A stretch of 64,000 nt of DNA from positions 62,001-126,000 of the forward strand of contig QCPZ01000002.1 in assembly GCA_003212345.1 (NCBI GenBank), read 5' to 3'. The stretch is from SAR116 cluster bacterium AG-447-A06 (GTDB taxonomy: Bacteria; Pseudomonadota; Alphaproteobacteria; Puniceispirillales; Puniceispirillaceae). Each line of letters opens with the position of its first letter. The stretch's first letter is position 1. The notes beneath the pieces are model-generated. The model did no database searches, was not told where the DNA came from, and was given only the letters and a program-made list of their open reading frames with translations. A program made the position numbers and the translations under genes. Of this stretch, positions 62,826 through 64,000 are shown piece by piece.

Positions 62826-63899
62826 ATGTCAGAAAGCGACAGTAACGAAGACATCACAGCCGAAAAAACCATCATTGAACCGCTGGCAGATTGGTTACAA
62901 CAAGCGGCTCCGCATATCGGCACTCCCATCAGCCTTAGCAAATTTTCTACCGGCCAGTCCAACCCCACTTACCGGCTTCAGACCAGCCATGGTGGCAAGG
63001 TTGGCCGGTTCGTTCTTCGGACCCAGCCGAGTGGCGTGTTACTCAAATCAGCACATGCGGTTGATCGAGAATATCGCATAATGAAAGCATTAGGATCGAG
63101 CGCTGTACCGGTTCCTGACATGATTGCTATGTGTGATGATCCAAAAATCATTGGCGTGAAGTTTTTTATTATGCGCGAAGTCGATGGCAAAACTATCTTC
63201 AGCCCCACCCTTGATGGATATAATATGGCGGACCGAGGCACCCTGTTCTTTGGCCAAATTAGTATCCTGGCGGCCCTAGCCAAGCTTGATCCATTTTCGC
63301 TTAGCCTTAAAGATTTTGGTAAAACATCAGGCTATATTGAACGCCAACTGAGAACATGGACACGCCAATATCGTGCCTGTGAAACCGACACAATTACGGG
63401 AATGGAATTTTTGCTCAAACAATTACCTGCCTGCCTCGCAACTGAACTTCCAGGACTTTGCGTTATTCATGGTGATTTTCGACTAGATAATCTTCTGATC
63501 TCCAATCAGATCGATATTGCTGCATTAATTGATTGGGAATTAAGCACGCTCGGCCCAACTTTCGTTGATCTTAGCTATTGGTGCGCCATGCTACGGATGG
63601 ACTCGGGTTGGCCAATTGGTGGGCTTGGCGGTGTAGACAGAGCCAACCTTGGCATTCCTGAAGAGGCCACACTAGTTGACGCCTTTTGTGAGGAAACCGG
63701 CCTTCATCGTCCAGATAATTGGGATGCACTCATCGCGTTTCAGTGTTTCCGTTTTGCCGCTATTTTGCAAGGTGTGCTGAAGCGCCACCTCGATGGCAAT
63801 GCCTCAGCAAACAACGCGGCCTCAGTAGGGTCCCAAGCAAAGCTAGTCGCAGAGCTCGGTGCCAATGTTCTCTTGCAGTATTTGTCATCAAACCGTTAA
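62826..63899 (+). CDS. APH-type phosphotransferase, LvaA-like hydroxyacyl-CoA kinase
   Basis: 357 residues with the aminoglycoside-phosphotransferase fold: N-terminal FSTGQSNPTYRL, the catalytic loop H-G-D-F-R-L-D-N (215-222) and the metal site D-W-E (236-238) in ALIDWELSTLG. In ACAD10/11-type systems such a kinase phosphorylates the 4-hydroxy group of an acyl-CoA. Its genomic partner (the acyl-CoA dehydrogenase with Asp373) is 1 kb away in divergent orientation. AAGG precedes the ATG by 9 bases. The remaining bases to the window end show no gene. Confidence 0.88.
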   Translation: MSESDSNEDITAEKTIIEPLADWLQQAAPHIGTPISLSKFSTGQSNPTYRLQTSHGGKVGRFVLRTQPSGVLLKSAHAVDREYRIMKALGSSAVPVPDMIAMCDDPKIIGVKFFIMREVDGKTIFSPTLDGYNMADRGTLFFGQISILAALAKLDPFSLSLKDFGKTSGYIERQLRTWTRQYRACETDTITGMEFLLKQLPACLATELPGLCVIHGDFRLDNLLISNQIDIAALIDWELSTLGPTFVDLSYWCAMLRMDSGWPIGGLGGVDRANLGIPEEATLVDAFCEETGLHRPDNWDALIAFQCFRFAAILQGVLKRHLDGNASANNAASVGSQAKLVAELGANVLLQYLSSNR

Positions 63900-64000
63900 C
63901 GATATAAACTCAGCATCCACTCATGCAGTCTTTTACCATCGTGTTTAGCGCCATCCGAAATGCAATCAACCAAATTAAAATGATGCAAACCACCGCATAC

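Noticed and set aside
1-64000. CRISPR arrays, insertion sequences, prophage genes, attachment sites, rRNA
   Set aside because: No regularly spaced repeats, transposase or integrase motifs, phage structural genes or rRNA segments were recognised in either strand.

Overview
The window looks like a chromosomal segment of a free-living, aerobic, marine heterotrophic alphaproteobacterium. The most likely group is the SAR116/Puniceispirillales lineage, or a surface-ocean relative. This is inferred from gene content: a proteorhodopsin followed by a complete retinal pathway, a pyrrolysine-free MttB next to two dimethylglycine/sarcosine dehydrogenase-type flavoproteins, many CoA-, glyoxylate- and aldehyde-oxidase-type catabolic genes, moderate base composition and tight gene packing. 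No phage, transposon, CRISPR array or rRNA was found.

Layout. 0-3.6 kb: the end of an O-acetylhomoserine sulfhydrylase-type gene, an alpha/beta hydrolase and a fused beta-oxidation enzyme. 3.6-10.1 kb (minus strand): a methylated-amine operon of two four-domain flavoprotein/tetrahydrofolate demethylases plus MttB. 10.2-13.5 kb: a DksA/TraR-like zinc-finger protein, a PQQ-type sugar dehydrogenase and a MATE exporter. 13.5-28.4 kb: a large catabolic island for an unknown substrate. It holds molybdenum-hydroxylase maturation genes (XdhC and a MocA-type protein), an orphan small/medium subunit pair, a complete medium/small/large molybdenum hydroxylase, UbiD and its cofactor enzyme UbiX, two CoxG-like proteins, a cupin, an ACMSD-type amidohydrolase that has lost a metal-site histidine, a signal-less solute-binding-protein homologue and a DUF1989 protein. 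This is the best candidate for an undescribed system, probably oxidation and decarboxylation of an aromatic or N-heterocyclic carboxylate.

28.8-36.2 kb: blue-tuned proteorhodopsin, then crtE-crtI-crtB-crtY-blh-fni. A GC-rich hairpin separates the opsin from the biosynthetic genes and probably makes the opsin the most expressed. 36.3-47.3 kb: assorted metabolism, including an exported MsrA, a D-aminoacylase fused to the remnant of a D-cysteine desulfhydrase-type gene, a glycerophosphodiesterase divergent from choline dehydrogenase, a GST-SDR pair, a cyclic-nucleotide-binding protein, tRNA-Ser(GGA), and several very small membrane proteins. 47.3-51.9 kb: lepA, broken by one extra base in a G7 tract, then leuA and an enoyl-CoA hydratase.

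51.9-58.9 kb: a glyoxylate/2-hydroxyacid locus. A class V aminotransferase diverges from a fused FAD/Fe-S oxidase and a GntR/FCD regulator, with a perfect GntR-type palindrome between the divergent genes, followed by a ThDP enzyme. 58.9-63.9 kb: CoA ligase, ACAD10/11-type acyl-CoA dehydrogenase and SDR, divergent from an APH-type kinase. This set matches the levulinate/4-hydroxyacid pathway (LvaA, C, D, E).

Themes that link the regions are methylated-amine use (glycerophosphodiester to choline to betaine, then MttB and dimethylglycine/sarcosine-type oxidation), glyoxylate/serine chemistry, and light-driven proton pumping as an energy supplement. All assignments come from reading motifs and context; no database search was run.
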